Counted from the stretch's first letter, positions 35,051-43,346 are shown. The stretch: DNA of 64,000 bases from Bacilli bacterium (GCA_028287395.1 JAQBPR010000191.1:20480-84479), one strand, 5' to 3'. Numbers and translations are program-made. The notes: a model not told the origin generated them from the sequence alone.

Positions 35051-36334
35051 ATGGAGCAATCAGATTTTACAAAACGTTTCCAGCGCAAGGCTATTCAAGT
35101 AGATGAAGCCCAAGTAAGAATTCAAAATCATATCCGGCTTGGAGACATAGAAGAAGTTCAATTGGAGGATGCCATTGGCAGAAGGGCGGCAGTGGAAATT
35201 ATCGCGCCGAATAGCATGCCTCATTTTCGTCGTTCAGGTATGGATGGGTTTGCCATTATGGCAGAGTCTACAACGGGTGCAACCTCTGAAAATAATCAAA
35301 TTCTCGAAGTGATTGAAACCATAGCATGCGGAGCTGTTCCGACTAAAGAAGTAACCCTGTATAAGGCTGCAAGGATTATGACGGGTGCCATGGTTCCCCT
35401 GGGAGCCAATGCTGTCATTATGTTTGAAATGACCGAGTCCCTGATTAGAAACGGCAAAACCTATATTTCGATTTCCAAAGAAATCAAGAACGGGCATAAT
35501 ATTACGCCTATTGGCTTAGAGCTTACTGCAGGGGAAGTTTTATTAGAAAAAGGCAGAAAGATTCAAATAGGCGAGATGGCAATTCTCGCCGCTTTTGGAT
35601 TTGCAACCCTACCCGTATTTAAACGTCCCCAAGTGGCCATTCTTGCCACAGGGTCAGAGCTGCTGAATGTAAATGAACCTCTTCAACCTGGCAAAATCCG
35701 CAATAGCAATATGTATATGCTGGCGGCACAGGTTCTGGATGCCGGCGGCATTCCGCTTATGATGGACTCTATTCCGGATGAGCTGGAGAAGGCGAAGGAG
35801 AAAATTCTCGAAGCTTATCATGAAGCGGATTTTGTGATTACAACAGGCGGCGTTTCAGTGGGCGATTATGATACTTTAACGAACCTGTTTATGGATTGGG
35901 AGGGTACGCTCCTCTTTAATAAAGTCACGATGCGCCCAGGAAGCCCAACAACGGTTGGGGTATGGAACGATAAATTTTTATTTGCTCTTTCAGGCAATCC
36001 GGGTGCATGCTTTGTAGGCTTTGAGTTATTTGTCAGACCTGTGATATGGGGGATGCAGGGGAAAAAGGAGATTGGTTTACCGAAATTATCTGCCTATTTG
36101 GCTGAGGATTTTACTAAAGTGAACGCCTATCAACGGTATATCAGAGGAAAAATGTTTCATACTCAAGGTAAACTATATGTAAAACCCACAGGTATGGACC
36201 AGTCCAGTGTAACCCTTACAATCAAGGATTCGAATTGTCTGATTATTATTCCTTCCGGCAGTAAGGGAGTACAGGCGGGGGAACTCGTTACTATAATGCA
36301 GCTCAGCAGTTCGGAGGGGTATGGACATGAATGA
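35051..36334 (+). CDS. moeA: Molybdopterin molybdenumtransferase
   Basis: MoeA inserts molybdate into adenylated molybdopterin. The 427-residue protein shows MPHFRRSGMDGFAIM near residue 57, MTGAMVPLGANAVIM, ATGSELLNVNEPLQPGKIRNSN (in part) and TTGGVSVGDYDTL. SGNPGACFVGFELFVRP is towards the end. I use ATG 35051 after GGGAGG; the frame is open upstream but without a better site. It overlaps mobB by 8 bp. Confidence 0.93.
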   Translation: MEQSDFTKRFQRKAIQVDEAQVRIQNHIRLGDIEEVQLEDAIGRRAAVEIIAPNSMPHFRRSGMDGFAIMAESTTGATSENNQILEVIETIACGAVPTKEVTLYKAARIMTGAMVPLGANAVIMFEMTESLIRNGKTYISISKEIKNGHNITPIGLELTAGEVLLEKGRKIQIGEMAILAAFGFATLPVFKRPQVAILATGSELLNVNEPLQPGKIRNSNMYMLAAQVLDAGGIPLMMDSIPDELEKAKEKILEAYHEADFVITTGGVSVGDYDTLTNLFMDWEGTLLFNKVTMRPGSPTTVGVWNDKFLFALSGNPGACFVGFELFVRPVIWGMQGKKEIGLPKLSAYLAEDFTKVNAYQRYIRGKMFHTQGKLYVKPTGMDQSSVTLTIKDSNCLIIIPSGSKGVQAGELVTIMQLSSSEGYGHE

Positions 36335-36836
36335 ACAGGCTGTATTTCAAGTTGTTGGCTATAAAAACACAGGCAAGACCACGTTAATCTGTCGGCTCAT
36401 AGCCAGGCTGGCAGAAAAAGGACTGCGAGTGGGAACTGTGAAGCATGATGCGCACCAATTTGAGGTGGATCAACCCGGAAGAGATACGTGGAAACATCGT
36501 GAAGCGGGCGCACAGGCCGTTGCTATTTCTTCTGCAAGTCGTACGGCTTTTATTGAAGAGCGCAGCACCTCGTTAGAGGATTTATTGAGAAAATTCCATA
36601 ACATTGATATTGTGCTGGTGGAAGGATTTAAATTTGAAAAATACGCCAAAATCGTCATCCTTAAATCGGAAGAGCATTTGGAATTGCTTCATTCAACTAA
36701 AAACATCAAGGGTATGGTCTCTTGGTTTGCTATGGAGAGCTTAAATTCGCAAATCCCAGCTGACATTCCCTGCTTTAGGATAGAAGATGAAGATGCGATT
36801 CTGGAGCTTATCCTACACCATACAAATCTGAAATAA
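36327..36836 (+). CDS. mobB: Molybdopterin-guanine dinucleotide biosynthesis adapter protein
   Basis: This is a 169-residue P-loop GTP-binding protein with VVGYKNTGKTTL at the N terminus, GTVKHDAHQFEVDQPGRDTW and IVLVEGFKFEKYAKIVI. MobB assists in attaching GMP to molybdopterin, usually with MobA, which is not in this window. Two starts are possible, ATG 36321 and ATG 36327; the latter has better spacing from GGAGGGG. The gene overlaps the end of moeA. Confidence 0.9.
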   Translation: MNEQAVFQVVGYKNTGKTTLICRLIARLAEKGLRVGTVKHDAHQFEVDQPGRDTWKHREAGAQAVAISSASRTAFIEERSTSLEDLLRKFHNIDIVLVEGFKFEKYAKIVILKSEEHLELLHSTKNIKGMVSWFAMESLNSQIPADIPCFRIEDEDAILELILHHTNLK

Positions 36837-36939
36837 GCATTGGTAATTTTACTCACAATGAACGTAATAATTCTCATCGCAAATAAATTTTATTTAACTT
36901 ATATTTGAAAAATGCATAGTTATCCGAATGGAAGGCGGT

Positions 36940-37749
36940 ATGGAGATGAATGGATTTTATACTGCGATAACGATGCATTTTCGCGTTTTTTTTCATTATC
37001 GCAAAGCTTTTTTAATTTCGATGGTTATTCACCCTATAACGCTGATGATCAATATTGTGTTATTTAAGGCGCTTTATGCTTACAACGGTTCGAACAGCCT
37101 CCAGGGATATCCTCTTTCCGAAATGGTTTGGTATTTTGCCGGCTCCGTATTTGTGAGTATTTTCACCTGGAATTTTACAGAAAGCAGACTTTCGGAACGC
37201 ATTTTAGACGGATCGCTTTCGGGAGATCTGATTCGTCCTATGTCGATTTTTCGAGTAGAGCTCGCCCATGCAATGGGCCTTCGCGCGTTAGGCGTACTCA
37301 TTGAATTCATTCCCGACATCATTATTTTCAGCATCATTTTCTTCCCGCAATTTATGACGATAGCTTCTCTGCTGAAATTTGTATTCACCGCGATATTGGC
37401 CTTCTTCCTTTATTTTTTAATGGCTTTTTTAATCGGAATGACCGCATTTGTTACGAAAAATAATCGCTCCTTAACCCAGATTAAGGTGCTATTAATCGGA
37501 ATGCTTGGTGGAGCTTATATTCCACTTGAATTTATGCCGAATTGGCTCAATCGGCTGGTGGATATTTTGCCATTTAAATACGTATTCTACTTTCCCATTC
37601 AAATGTTATTGAACCGCGAGAAGGTACAAGGGTTAGACGGGTTTTTGCGAATAGTCGGTATTCAGCTTCTGTGGATTTTTGCATTTTACTTGCTATGCAA
37701 GCTTCTGTGGAAAGTCATGATCAAAAAGTATTGCGCGGTTGGAGGTTGA
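36940..37749 (+). CDS. ABC-2 type exporter permease, first subunit
   Basis: This is a 269-residue protein with about six transmembrane segments, typical of the ABC-2 permeases that accompany DrrA/NodI-like ATPases. No soluble domain is visible. The start is set at 36940, after GAAGGCGG; ATG 36928 and ATG 36946 are alternatives. It is followed 5 bp later by a second permease and then the ATPase, so the three make one exporter. The substrate is unknown. Confidence 0.83.
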   Translation: MEMNGFYTAITMHFRVFFHYRKAFLISMVIHPITLMINIVLFKALYAYNGSNSLQGYPLSEMVWYFAGSVFVSIFTWNFTESRLSERILDGSLSGDLIRPMSIFRVELAHAMGLRALGVLIEFIPDIIIFSIIFFPQFMTIASLLKFVFTAILAFFLYFLMAFLIGMTAFVTKNNRSLTQIKVLLIGMLGGAYIPLEFMPNWLNRLVDILPFKYVFYFPIQMLLNREKVQGLDGFLRIVGIQLLWIFAFYLLCKLLWKVMIKKYCAVGG

Positions 37750-37754
37750 TAGGA

Positions 37755-38558
37755 ATGGGGTCTATACATAAGCTTGTCGGATTGATGCATTTATTTTTTG
37801 CAAACAGTAAGTTAGTTATTTCCAGAAGTATGGCTTATCGCTTCGATTTTCTTGTCAGCGCTTTAATTTCGTTAGGTTTATCCAGCGCCGCGCCTCTTGT
37901 GCAATATTTGATTTTCGTTAAAACACAAGGGTATCCGGGTTGGACTGTCTCGCAATTAATCTTATTTCAAGGAATGGTTTTGATTACGGTGGGTTTGCGA
38001 GACACTTTATTCGGCAACGTTAGAAACAATGTAATGACGCTTGTTCGTACGGGGGATTTCGATCGGCTGCTTTTAAAACCGTATCCGCCGATCGGTGTAA
38101 TATTAACAGGCGGATTTAATATCAATGGCATCGGCTTAATTATTACAGGCTTTGGGATTGTGGCTTATTCAGGCGTTAAATTGCATTTAAGCTTTGATTT
38201 TATGCGAATGTTAGGCTTTATGGGCGTCGTAGTCAGTGGATTAGTGTTCTATATGGGAATATTGATCCTGTTTTGCGGCATTGTGATTATGATCATTCAA
38301 ATGGGGAGAATTGGCGAATTTCTCGATGGATTAGTTAAGTTTTCGGAATATCCGCTCCAGATATTTCCACATTTTCTTAGGGTGGCATTTGTTACCATCG
38401 TTCCATTCGCTCTATTGAATTATTATCCGGCGCAAATTTTATTAAATAGGGTAAATAGTATAGCGCTTATTGCCGTATTCGGCAGCTTCATTTTTTTCTG
38501 GCTTATGCTCAAGTGGTGGAATGCCAGCTTGAAAAAATATACGAGTGCAGGAGGCTAA
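37755..38558 (+). CDS. ABC-2 type exporter permease, second subunit
   Basis: This is a 267-residue protein with six hydrophobic segments, the partner of the preceding permease. ATG 37755 follows GGAGG at the end of the first permease gene. Longer frames reach back into that gene but lack a site. GYPGWTVSQLILFQGM and FGNVRNNVMTLVRTGDFDRL are seen; the latter resembles the conserved cytoplasmic loop of such permeases, as does LDGSLSGDLIRPM in the first subunit. Confidence 0.85.
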   Translation: MGSIHKLVGLMHLFFANSKLVISRSMAYRFDFLVSALISLGLSSAAPLVQYLIFVKTQGYPGWTVSQLILFQGMVLITVGLRDTLFGNVRNNVMTLVRTGDFDRLLLKPYPPIGVILTGGFNINGIGLIITGFGIVAYSGVKLHLSFDFMRMLGFMGVVVSGLVFYMGILILFCGIVIMIIQMGRIGEFLDGLVKFSEYPLQIFPHFLRVAFVTIVPFALLNYYPAQILLNRVNSIALIAVFGSFIFFWLMLKWWNASLKKYTSAGG

Positions 38559-38559
38559 T

Positions 38560-39543
38560 GTGGAGGAATTAATCATTGAAATCAGCGGGTTGAAAAAGGA
38601 ATTTAAGGTAGCCCAGCGTAGGGAAGGACTGCGGTCTTCTATCCAGTCGCTATTCAATCGTCAGTATAAAATGGTGCAGGCCGTGGAACATGTAGATCTA
38701 AATGTAACAAAGGGAGAAATTCGCGGCTTAATCGGTCCAAACGGAGCAGGAAAATCAACAACGATCAAAATTATGTCGGGTATTCTGCATCCGAGTGAAG
38801 GAACTGTTCGTGTAATGGGGTACACTCCTTGGGAGCAGCGTGAGGCATATGTAAAGCATATTGGCGTGGTATTCGGCCAGAAGTCGCAGCTGTGGTGGGA
38901 TTTGCCGGCACTTGATACGTTTGCGCTGCATAAACAAATGTATCAAATTCCAGAGAAGCGATTTCGTGAAAATGTAAACTTTTTAACTGAATTATTGAAC
39001 ATTCGAGAAGTCGTCACAAAGCCGGTACGGCAACTTTCTCTAGGGGAACGCATGAAATGCGAGCTTGTATCGGCGCTGCTTCATGACCCACCATTAATCT
39101 TTCTCGACGAACCGACAATTGGTCTGGATATTTTATCGAAAGAAACGATTCGCAGATTTATAAAGCAGTTGAATCAAGATAAGAAAACAACTTTTATAAT
39201 TACTACACATGACATGGCTGATTTAGAAAATTTGTGTGAACGCGTAACGATAATTAACAAAGGTATAGTTGTATATGATGATGCTTTAGGAAAGCTGAAT
39301 AAAATATACGCCGGAAGAAAAATTGTCGAGCTGACCTTTTTCGAACCTATCCAACCTGAAATACTGAAGGATTTCAAAGTCACAGCATTCAATGAGCTGT
39401 CTGCAAGTATCGAAGTGGGGTTAACTGACGGAGATATTATGAAAGAGATCTATCTAATCATGAGCTCGCTTCCGTCTGTACATGATATCAATATAAATAA
39501 CATCAGTATAGAAGAGGTCATCAAGGAAATCTATTTAGCCTAA
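38560..39543 (+). CDS. ABC-2 type exporter ATPase
   Basis: This 327-residue ATP-binding subunit has a Walker A GPNGAGKST near residue 63, a signature LSLGERMKCELV, Walker B PLIFLDEPTIGLD and the switch histidine in ITTHDM. The last 80 residues form a separate C-terminal domain common in the DrrA-like group. The start is GTG 38560 after GGAGG, overlapping nothing. A good terminator follows. The exporter is complete, but its substrate cannot be told. Confidence 0.92.
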   Translation: MEELIIEISGLKKEFKVAQRREGLRSSIQSLFNRQYKMVQAVEHVDLNVTKGEIRGLIGPNGAGKSTTIKIMSGILHPSEGTVRVMGYTPWEQREAYVKHIGVVFGQKSQLWWDLPALDTFALHKQMYQIPEKRFRENVNFLTELLNIREVVTKPVRQLSLGERMKCELVSALLHDPPLIFLDEPTIGLDILSKETIRRFIKQLNQDKKTTFIITTHDMADLENLCERVTIINKGIVVYDDALGKLNKIYAGRKIVELTFFEPIQPEILKDFKVTAFNELSASIEVGLTDGDIMKEIYLIMSSLPSVHDININNISIEEVIKEIYLA

Positions 39544-39576
39544 GGCTTTAAGAAGTCTCATGAAAAAAAGGAGAAA

Positions 39577-39606
39577 GGCGCACTCGAGCAAGAGTGCGCC
39601 TCATCA
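39577..39606. terminator. Terminator between the exporter operon and the 39607 gene
   Basis: GGCGCACTC and GAGTGCGCC form a nine-pair stem. The A-rich left side and T-containing right side could serve both converging transcripts. Confidence 0.72.
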
Positions 39607-39861
39607 TTATTCATCATGCGTTTCATGATCCGCTGGATAATCACGGTCGATGCCTTCGTGTAATTCGCGATTTTCATAATTAAACTGATTCGGTGGACGT
39701 TGGTCTATACGCCAAGGGGTGCTTTTTCCGAGTACTTCTGAAACGATGCTCGAACCGTAAGGGCCTTCCGGAAATTCTTCAGCAGTCAAGTCATTTCGTT
39801 GTGATTCAACGGTAGCTAAATCGGTATATTTCTTACGCCGCTCTTTTTTGAATCCGTACAT
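39607..39861 (-). CDS. Small charged protein of unknown function
   Basis: This is an 84-residue hydrophilic protein starting MYGFKKERRKKYTD and ending DYPADHETHDE, with no motif I recognise. It is rich in Glu, Asp and Arg and looks disordered or nucleic-acid/ribosome associated by composition only. ATG 39861 is eight bases after AGGGGG, better than the GTG three codons upstream. Codon use and the strong site favour a real gene. Confidence 0.65.
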   Translation of the reverse strand: MYGFKKERRKKYTDLATVESQRNDLTAEEFPEGPYGSSIVSEVLGKSTPWRIDQRPPNQFNYENRELHEGIDRDYPADHETHDE

Positions 39862-39984
39862 TTCATGCACCCCCTGAGCTTGCTAAGCAAGCTGGCATTG
39901 TAAGCATCGACTTAGAAAATATAAGTCGTTTGCCACAATGTATTATATCCAGCTAGAGGATGAAATATACAATCGGAAGTGCAA

Positions 39985-40284
39985 TTAAATATCGGTAAAG
40001 TGGACAGAACCTATAATTTGTTCTAAAAATTCAATTAATTCAGCAGCTTCTTCCTCATTTAGTTTGAAGATATGCTCAACGTAGCCTTCTGTACTAATAT
40101 CGTCAGGACCGAGAATAGCCGTTTTGCCCATTTGGATATCGGTCACCAGCTTTTTTCCATAAAAACGATTGGAAGAAGTAATAGCCAGATCAAACCGTTT
40201 CATACTTTCGCCAATAAAGCTTACAAAGCGAGTTCGCGTGTCCTCGGTGGTATCATATAAGTAATCAAGCTCTTGATTTGACAT
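39985..40284 (-). CDS. DUF3055-like protein
   Basis: This is a 99-residue protein with RFDLAITSSNRFYGKKLVTD and KTAILGPDDISTEGYVEHIF, the phrases I associate with the DUF3055 family of Firmicutes. The biochemical role is unknown. ATG 40284 follows GGGAGTG. It is divergent from the HRDC gene that starts 190 bp away. Confidence 0.75.
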   Translation of the reverse strand: MSNQELDYLYDTTEDTRTRFVSFIGESMKRFDLAITSSNRFYGKKLVTDIQMGKTAILGPDDISTEGYVEHIFKLNEEEAAELIEFLEQIIGSVHFTDI

Positions 40285-40349
40285 TGCATTCACTCCCAAG
40301 CAGATAATATAAGCCTATTCAGACCTCATCATATCACAATAAAAAACGA

Positions 40350-40378
40350 TTGCCTACTTGACAACTTCATGATACAAT
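40350..40378 (+). promoter_or_regulatory. Promoter of the HRDC gene
   Basis: TTGCCT (40350-40355) and TACAAT (40373-40378) are 17 bp apart. A TTGACA inside the spacer is at the wrong distance. Confidence 0.55.
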
Positions 40379-40407
40379 CGAACTAATTTCAGGAATTCCA
40401 GAGGAAG

Positions 40408-40442
40408 CACCTCTTCTACAATACGTAGAAGGGGTGTTTTTG
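40408..40442 (+). terminator. Leader hairpin with T-run upstream of the HRDC gene
   Basis: A 12-pair stem (CACCTCTTCTAC with GTAGAAGGGGTG, one wobble) has a five-base loop and is followed by five T residues. It lies about 25-55 bases after the predicted transcription start and 32 bases before the gene, so it may work as an attenuator. Confidence 0.7.
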
Positions 40443-40474
40443 CGTTCCTGAAAAAACGAGTGGAGGTTGAAGAG

Positions 40475-41473
40475 ATGAATTTAATTTTTATGAACAGCTT
40501 GGAAAAAAGAACGGAGGAAAATGGTGTAACAACGGCGCAAGTATCGATTTGCGAGCAGCAGGGAGCATGGCATGTATTATGGAATGAAGCAAAGAATGAC
40601 GGTAAAGGCGAACAAAGCAGTTGGTTCGAGGGTACGCAATGGGATGTCATGCTGGAGATCTTTCGCAATCGCCTGCAAGAGAAAATTAGTGAAGGCTATA
40701 TTCCATTGCTTGAAGGCTATGGGGATACGGAACGTCCTTTATCTGCAAAAGGAAGGGAAACGCAAATGCTCTATTATTACAGTGAGCTGCATCGTAATGA
40801 TGAAGCCTACAATAAGCTGCGTCAATGGCGCAGAGAGCAGTCAGCTAAAGAAAGTAAAGCGGCTTTTATCGTTGCTTCCAATCGTATATTGGATATGATT
40901 AGCGCTTTTTTACCGCAAACTTTGGAAGAGTTAAAACAGATTCCTGGATTTGGGGATAGTCGAATCGCAGCTTACGGTCAAGCGATCCTTGTCATTACAC
41001 AGGGATTTAGTCGCGAAGCTCATTTTCCGCTGCAATGGGTAGCCGCATCCATAGATACGTCACAGTTTGAATTGTGGCTGGCGGAACAAAGGCGGCTGCG
41101 GAAGCAGTCAGAAGAAGCTAAGCTGACAGGCAAGGTTAAACTGCTGGAAGTGATTGCGAATGGCGAGAATTTGTCTTCGATTGAAAAGCTTTTATCGATG
41201 AAAAGACGGGATATCTTACTTAAGGTAGAGGAATTGGCTAAGGAAGGCTATGATGTGGATGCCTTTATTGAGTTGGAGCTCGGTTCGGTGGATCATGAGG
41301 AGCAGCAGCAAGTACAGCAATTATTTGAAAAATTGGGGGATCGCTATTTAAAGCCTGTGTTACATCATTTATATAACGAACAGCAGCTTAAGGAAAAGGA
41401 TGTAAACAAAGCTTATGAATGGATCCGTTTATTACGTCTTAAGCATCGTAAGCAAACCGCAGTTGTAATCTGA
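40475..41473 (+). CDS. HRDC-domain protein
   Basis: This is a 332-residue protein with an HRDC helical domain (about residues 125-180: AFIVASNRILDMISAFLPQTLEELKQIPGFGDSRI, quoted in part as LEELKQIPGFGDSRI). It is the auxiliary nucleic-acid-binding domain of RecQ helicases and RNase D. The N-terminal 70 residues are of unknown fold. The C-terminal half has repeated helix-rich segments ending in LLRLKHRKQ, resembling a winged-helix or RecQ C-terminal (helix-turn-helix_40-like) region. There is no helicase or nuclease domain. ATG 40475 follows GGAGG. Function is unknown; a nucleic-acid-related role is inferred. Confidence 0.75.
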   Translation: MNLIFMNSLEKRTEENGVTTAQVSICEQQGAWHVLWNEAKNDGKGEQSSWFEGTQWDVMLEIFRNRLQEKISEGYIPLLEGYGDTERPLSAKGRETQMLYYYSELHRNDEAYNKLRQWRREQSAKESKAAFIVASNRILDMISAFLPQTLEELKQIPGFGDSRIAAYGQAILVITQGFSREAHFPLQWVAASIDTSQFELWLAEQRRLRKQSEEAKLTGKVKLLEVIANGENLSSIEKLLSMKRRDILLKVEELAKEGYDVDAFIELELGSVDHEEQQQVQQLFEKLGDRYLKPVLHHLYNEQQLKEKDVNKAYEWIRLLRLKHRKQTAVVI

Positions 41474-41489
41474 TTTTAAAAGTAAGAAA

Positions 41490-41650
41490 GGCTGTTGAGA
41501 AACCGGAAGTGAAAGATTTGTATGTCGAGCGTAGAGTTTACGCGCCACCTTTGAAAATGCATCGTTTCCAAAGTCTAATCGGAGGATGCAATTTCAAGAA
41601 GTGGCCGAAGCCGGTATACATATCTGTAACGTCGAGGTTTCTCAACAGCC
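41490..41650. repeat. Related palindromic repeat R4 with perfect 15-bp inverted ends
   Basis: GGCTGTTGAGAAACC at 41490-41504 is exactly repeated in inverse at 41636-41650. The inside contains GTTTACGCGCCACC and TTGAAAATGCATC with an inverse arm GATGCAATTTCAA, the same design as the core of R1 (GTTTACGTGCCGAC and TTGAAAATGAGTTTC). The outer ends differ from R1-R3. It lies between the converging HRDC and corA genes. Confidence 0.72.
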
Positions 41651-41659
41651 TGAATGGCG

Positions 41660-42595
41660 TCATAGCCATTCTTTTTTACGGAAAAACCAAAGCATACCAA
41701 AGCCGAGCGCAAACATCCCGCCAAAAATAATATATTCTCCACCAGGTAAATTTTTGCCGGGGAGATTAGTGAAATTCATCCCGTATACGCCTGTAATAAA
41801 GGTTAATGGCATAAAAATCGTCGTCAGTGCCGTAAACACACGCATAATTTCATTGGCCCGACTAGCTAAGCTGGATTGGTAAGCTTCTCGTAAGTTGGAC
41901 ATCAAATCTCGATAAGTATCGAAGGCTTCTGTAATTTTGACGGCATTTTCATAAATATCGCCAAAATACTTTTGCAATTGGTCTTGAATGAGCTTCAAAT
42001 CTCTTTTGTGCAATGTGGCTACAAGGTCTCTTTGCGGAACTAGCACCTTTTTCAACCATAATATTTCACTGCGCAAACCGATAATTTCGTTCAAATGCGA
42101 TTTTTTGGTGTGCATGAGGATATCTTCTTCCAGCTTTTCCAGCTTAATCTCAAAGCGATCGCCAACTGAAAAATAATTGTCAATGACAAGATCGACAATA
42201 TGATATAAGAATCGGTCCGGAGTGTCGACTTCTTCCTCTAATAATATGGGTTTTAACGACCGCATCTCGTTAATTTTTTGTTTGGTTAGGGTTATGATAA
42301 AATGTCTGCCTAAAAACATGTTTAAGGAACGCAAGAAAAATTCTTCGTCGTCGAAACGAATGCTATTGATCACAATAAAATAGTGTCCATCATAAAGCTC
42401 GATTTTTGGGCGTTGTTCCTCTTCGCTTAAGCAGTCTTCCACAGCTAAATCATGTAAATGGAACAAGGATTGCAGCTCTTCTAAATCTTCAACCGTCGCA
42501 TCTATCCAATAAAAACCGCTTTCAGGTGCTGTCAGAGTCGTTTTAATTGAATTAATAATCGTGAATTGGCCATGCTCAACTAAACGTATCTTCAT
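41660..42595 (-). CDS. corA: CorA-type magnesium/cobalt transporter
   Basis: CorA is a pentameric channel for Mg2+ and sometimes Co2+ in the membrane. The 311-residue protein has a large N-terminal cytoplasmic funnel domain and two C-terminal membrane segments. The GMN signature (VYGMNFTNLPG) sits between them, and the basic tail RKKEWL is at the end. AAAGGAGTG precedes the ATG at 42595. The messenger starts about 190 bases upstream and carries a short open frame and a large hairpin (see the leader entries). The adjacent cobalamin genes are far away, so Mg2+ is the more likely cargo. Confidence 0.93.
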   Translation of the reverse strand: MKIRLVEHGQFTIINSIKTTLTAPESGFYWIDATVEDLEELQSLFHLHDLAVEDCLSEEEQRPKIELYDGHYFIVINSIRFDDEEFFLRSLNMFLGRHFIITLTKQKINEMRSLKPILLEEEVDTPDRFLYHIVDLVIDNYFSVGDRFEIKLEKLEEDILMHTKKSHLNEIIGLRSEILWLKKVLVPQRDLVATLHKRDLKLIQDQLQKYFGDIYENAVKITEAFDTYRDLMSNLREAYQSSLASRANEIMRVFTALTTIFMPLTFITGVYGMNFTNLPGKNLPGGEYIIFGGMFALGFGMLWFFRKKEWL

Positions 42596-42630
42596 CCGTT
42601 TTCACTCCTTTTTATTCATAATCTAAGAGC

Positions 42631-42695
42631 GAAAACAGCCGATAGGCAATATATGTATAAGCGCGTTAATACATGTGCGAATACCGACTGTTTTC
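42631..42695 (-). promoter_or_regulatory. Large hairpin in the corA leader
   Basis: On the minus strand GAAAACAGTCGGTA pairs with TATCGGCTGTTTTC (with G-U pairs), and inside it ATGTAT pairs with ATACAT around a small loop. The left arm lies within the last codons of the leader open frame, so translation of that frame would open the hairpin. Four T residues follow. Confidence 0.6.
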
Positions 42696-42755
42696 AGGAA
42701 ATATGAAATTGCTTTGCTTACTGCCTTTCCTTCTCGGTCGGTCTCCGTCCATCAT
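42666..42755 (-). CDS. Candidate corA leader peptide
   Basis: This is a 29-codon open frame in the corA leader, starting with two ATG codons (42755 and 42752), 7-8 bases after AAAGGGGTG. It reads MMDGDRPRRKGSKQ, then Ser, Asn, Phe and later ENSRYSHMY, and ends in TAA at 42666. It lies wholly within the untranslated leader and its last third overlaps the left arm of the hairpin. Leader peptides with acidic and proline residues control mgtA and corA in enterobacteria. A similar role here is an inference from position and site, not from homology. Confidence 0.5.
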   Translation of the reverse strand: MMDGDRPRRKGSKQSNFIFPENSRYSHMY

Positions 42756-42790
42756 TGTTGCACCCCTTTGTCCAGTAAGAATACTTGTAT

Positions 42791-42819
42791 AGTATAACCT
42801 GTCGTTATGCATTCATCAA
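42791..42819 (-). promoter_or_regulatory. corA promoter
   Basis: On the minus strand, TTGATG (42819-42814) and TATACT (42796-42791) are exactly 17 bp apart. The start point near 42784 leaves a leader of about 190 bases before the corA ATG. Confidence 0.7.
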
Positions 42820-42853
42820 GATGGTAACAGCGGATAAAAACCAACAACTAATC

Positions 42854-42886
42854 AACCTTCTATGAACAACATGGAAAGGTTTTTTT
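42854..42886 (+). terminator. Terminator-like hairpin upstream of corA
   Basis: AACCTTCTATG and CATGGAAAGGTT form a stem with small mismatches, followed by seven T residues. No plus-strand gene ends just before it, so what it stops is unclear. Confidence 0.5.
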
Positions 42887-42990
42887 GTTTAAGGATAATT
42901 CATTAAAGATATTTATTTAGAAATAATAAAGTGTTAGATAGGAGTGACCATTAATACGAAATCTATTTCTATATTTAGAAAGAGGGAAAT

Positions 42991-43269
42991 ATGATTATAC
43001 TTGAAACTGCGAGGCTGCTATTAAGACACTATAAAAATGAAGATATCAACGCGCTTCAAAACATTTTTTCAGATCCAGATACGATGGAGTTTTATCCAGC
43101 TCCCTTTAGTGTTCAGCAAACACAAGAATGGATTAAACGCATAGAGAGATATCATATGGATGGTTTTGGACTATGGGCTGTCTGTTTGAAAGACACCAAT
43201 GAATTTATTGGCGATTGTGGTCTTGTTAAACAGCAAATAAACGGCAGCACAGAAGATCGGTTTCTTTAA
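42991..43269 (+). pseudogene. Truncated GNAT-family acetyltransferase
   Basis: The frame starts MIILETARLLLRHYKNEDI and goes on to GDCGLVKQQINGSTEDRFL, after which it stops at 92 residues. GNAT proteins of this type (RimJ/RimL-like) have about 170 residues, with the acetyl-CoA loop and C-terminal half following just after this GDCGL segment. Those are missing here. An AGAGGGAAAT site precedes the ATG. A short protein may be made, but it should not be an active acetyltransferase. Confidence 0.75.
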
Positions 43270-43315
43270 AGAAAAAGAGGCATTTATATTCAATAAGAAC
43301 CACTACATATATTCA

Positions 43316-43346
43316 AAGGCTGCCGACATCAAGGATTGGCAGCCTT
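43316..43346 (+). terminator. Terminator after the truncated GNAT gene
   Basis: AAGGCTGCC and GGCAGCCTT pair across a 13-base loop; the following TCTCTGTT is only moderately T-rich. Confidence 0.5.

Noticed and set aside
40358-40378. TTGACA with TACAAT as a consensus promoter
   Set aside because: The two are only 9 bp apart; the TTGCCT further upstream has the correct 17-bp spacing.
42600-42800. An M-box (ykoK) magnesium riboswitch upstream of corA
   Set aside because: The conserved M-box segment GGTGAGGCTCC and the following core are not present in the leader; the structure seen is different and contains a short open frame instead.
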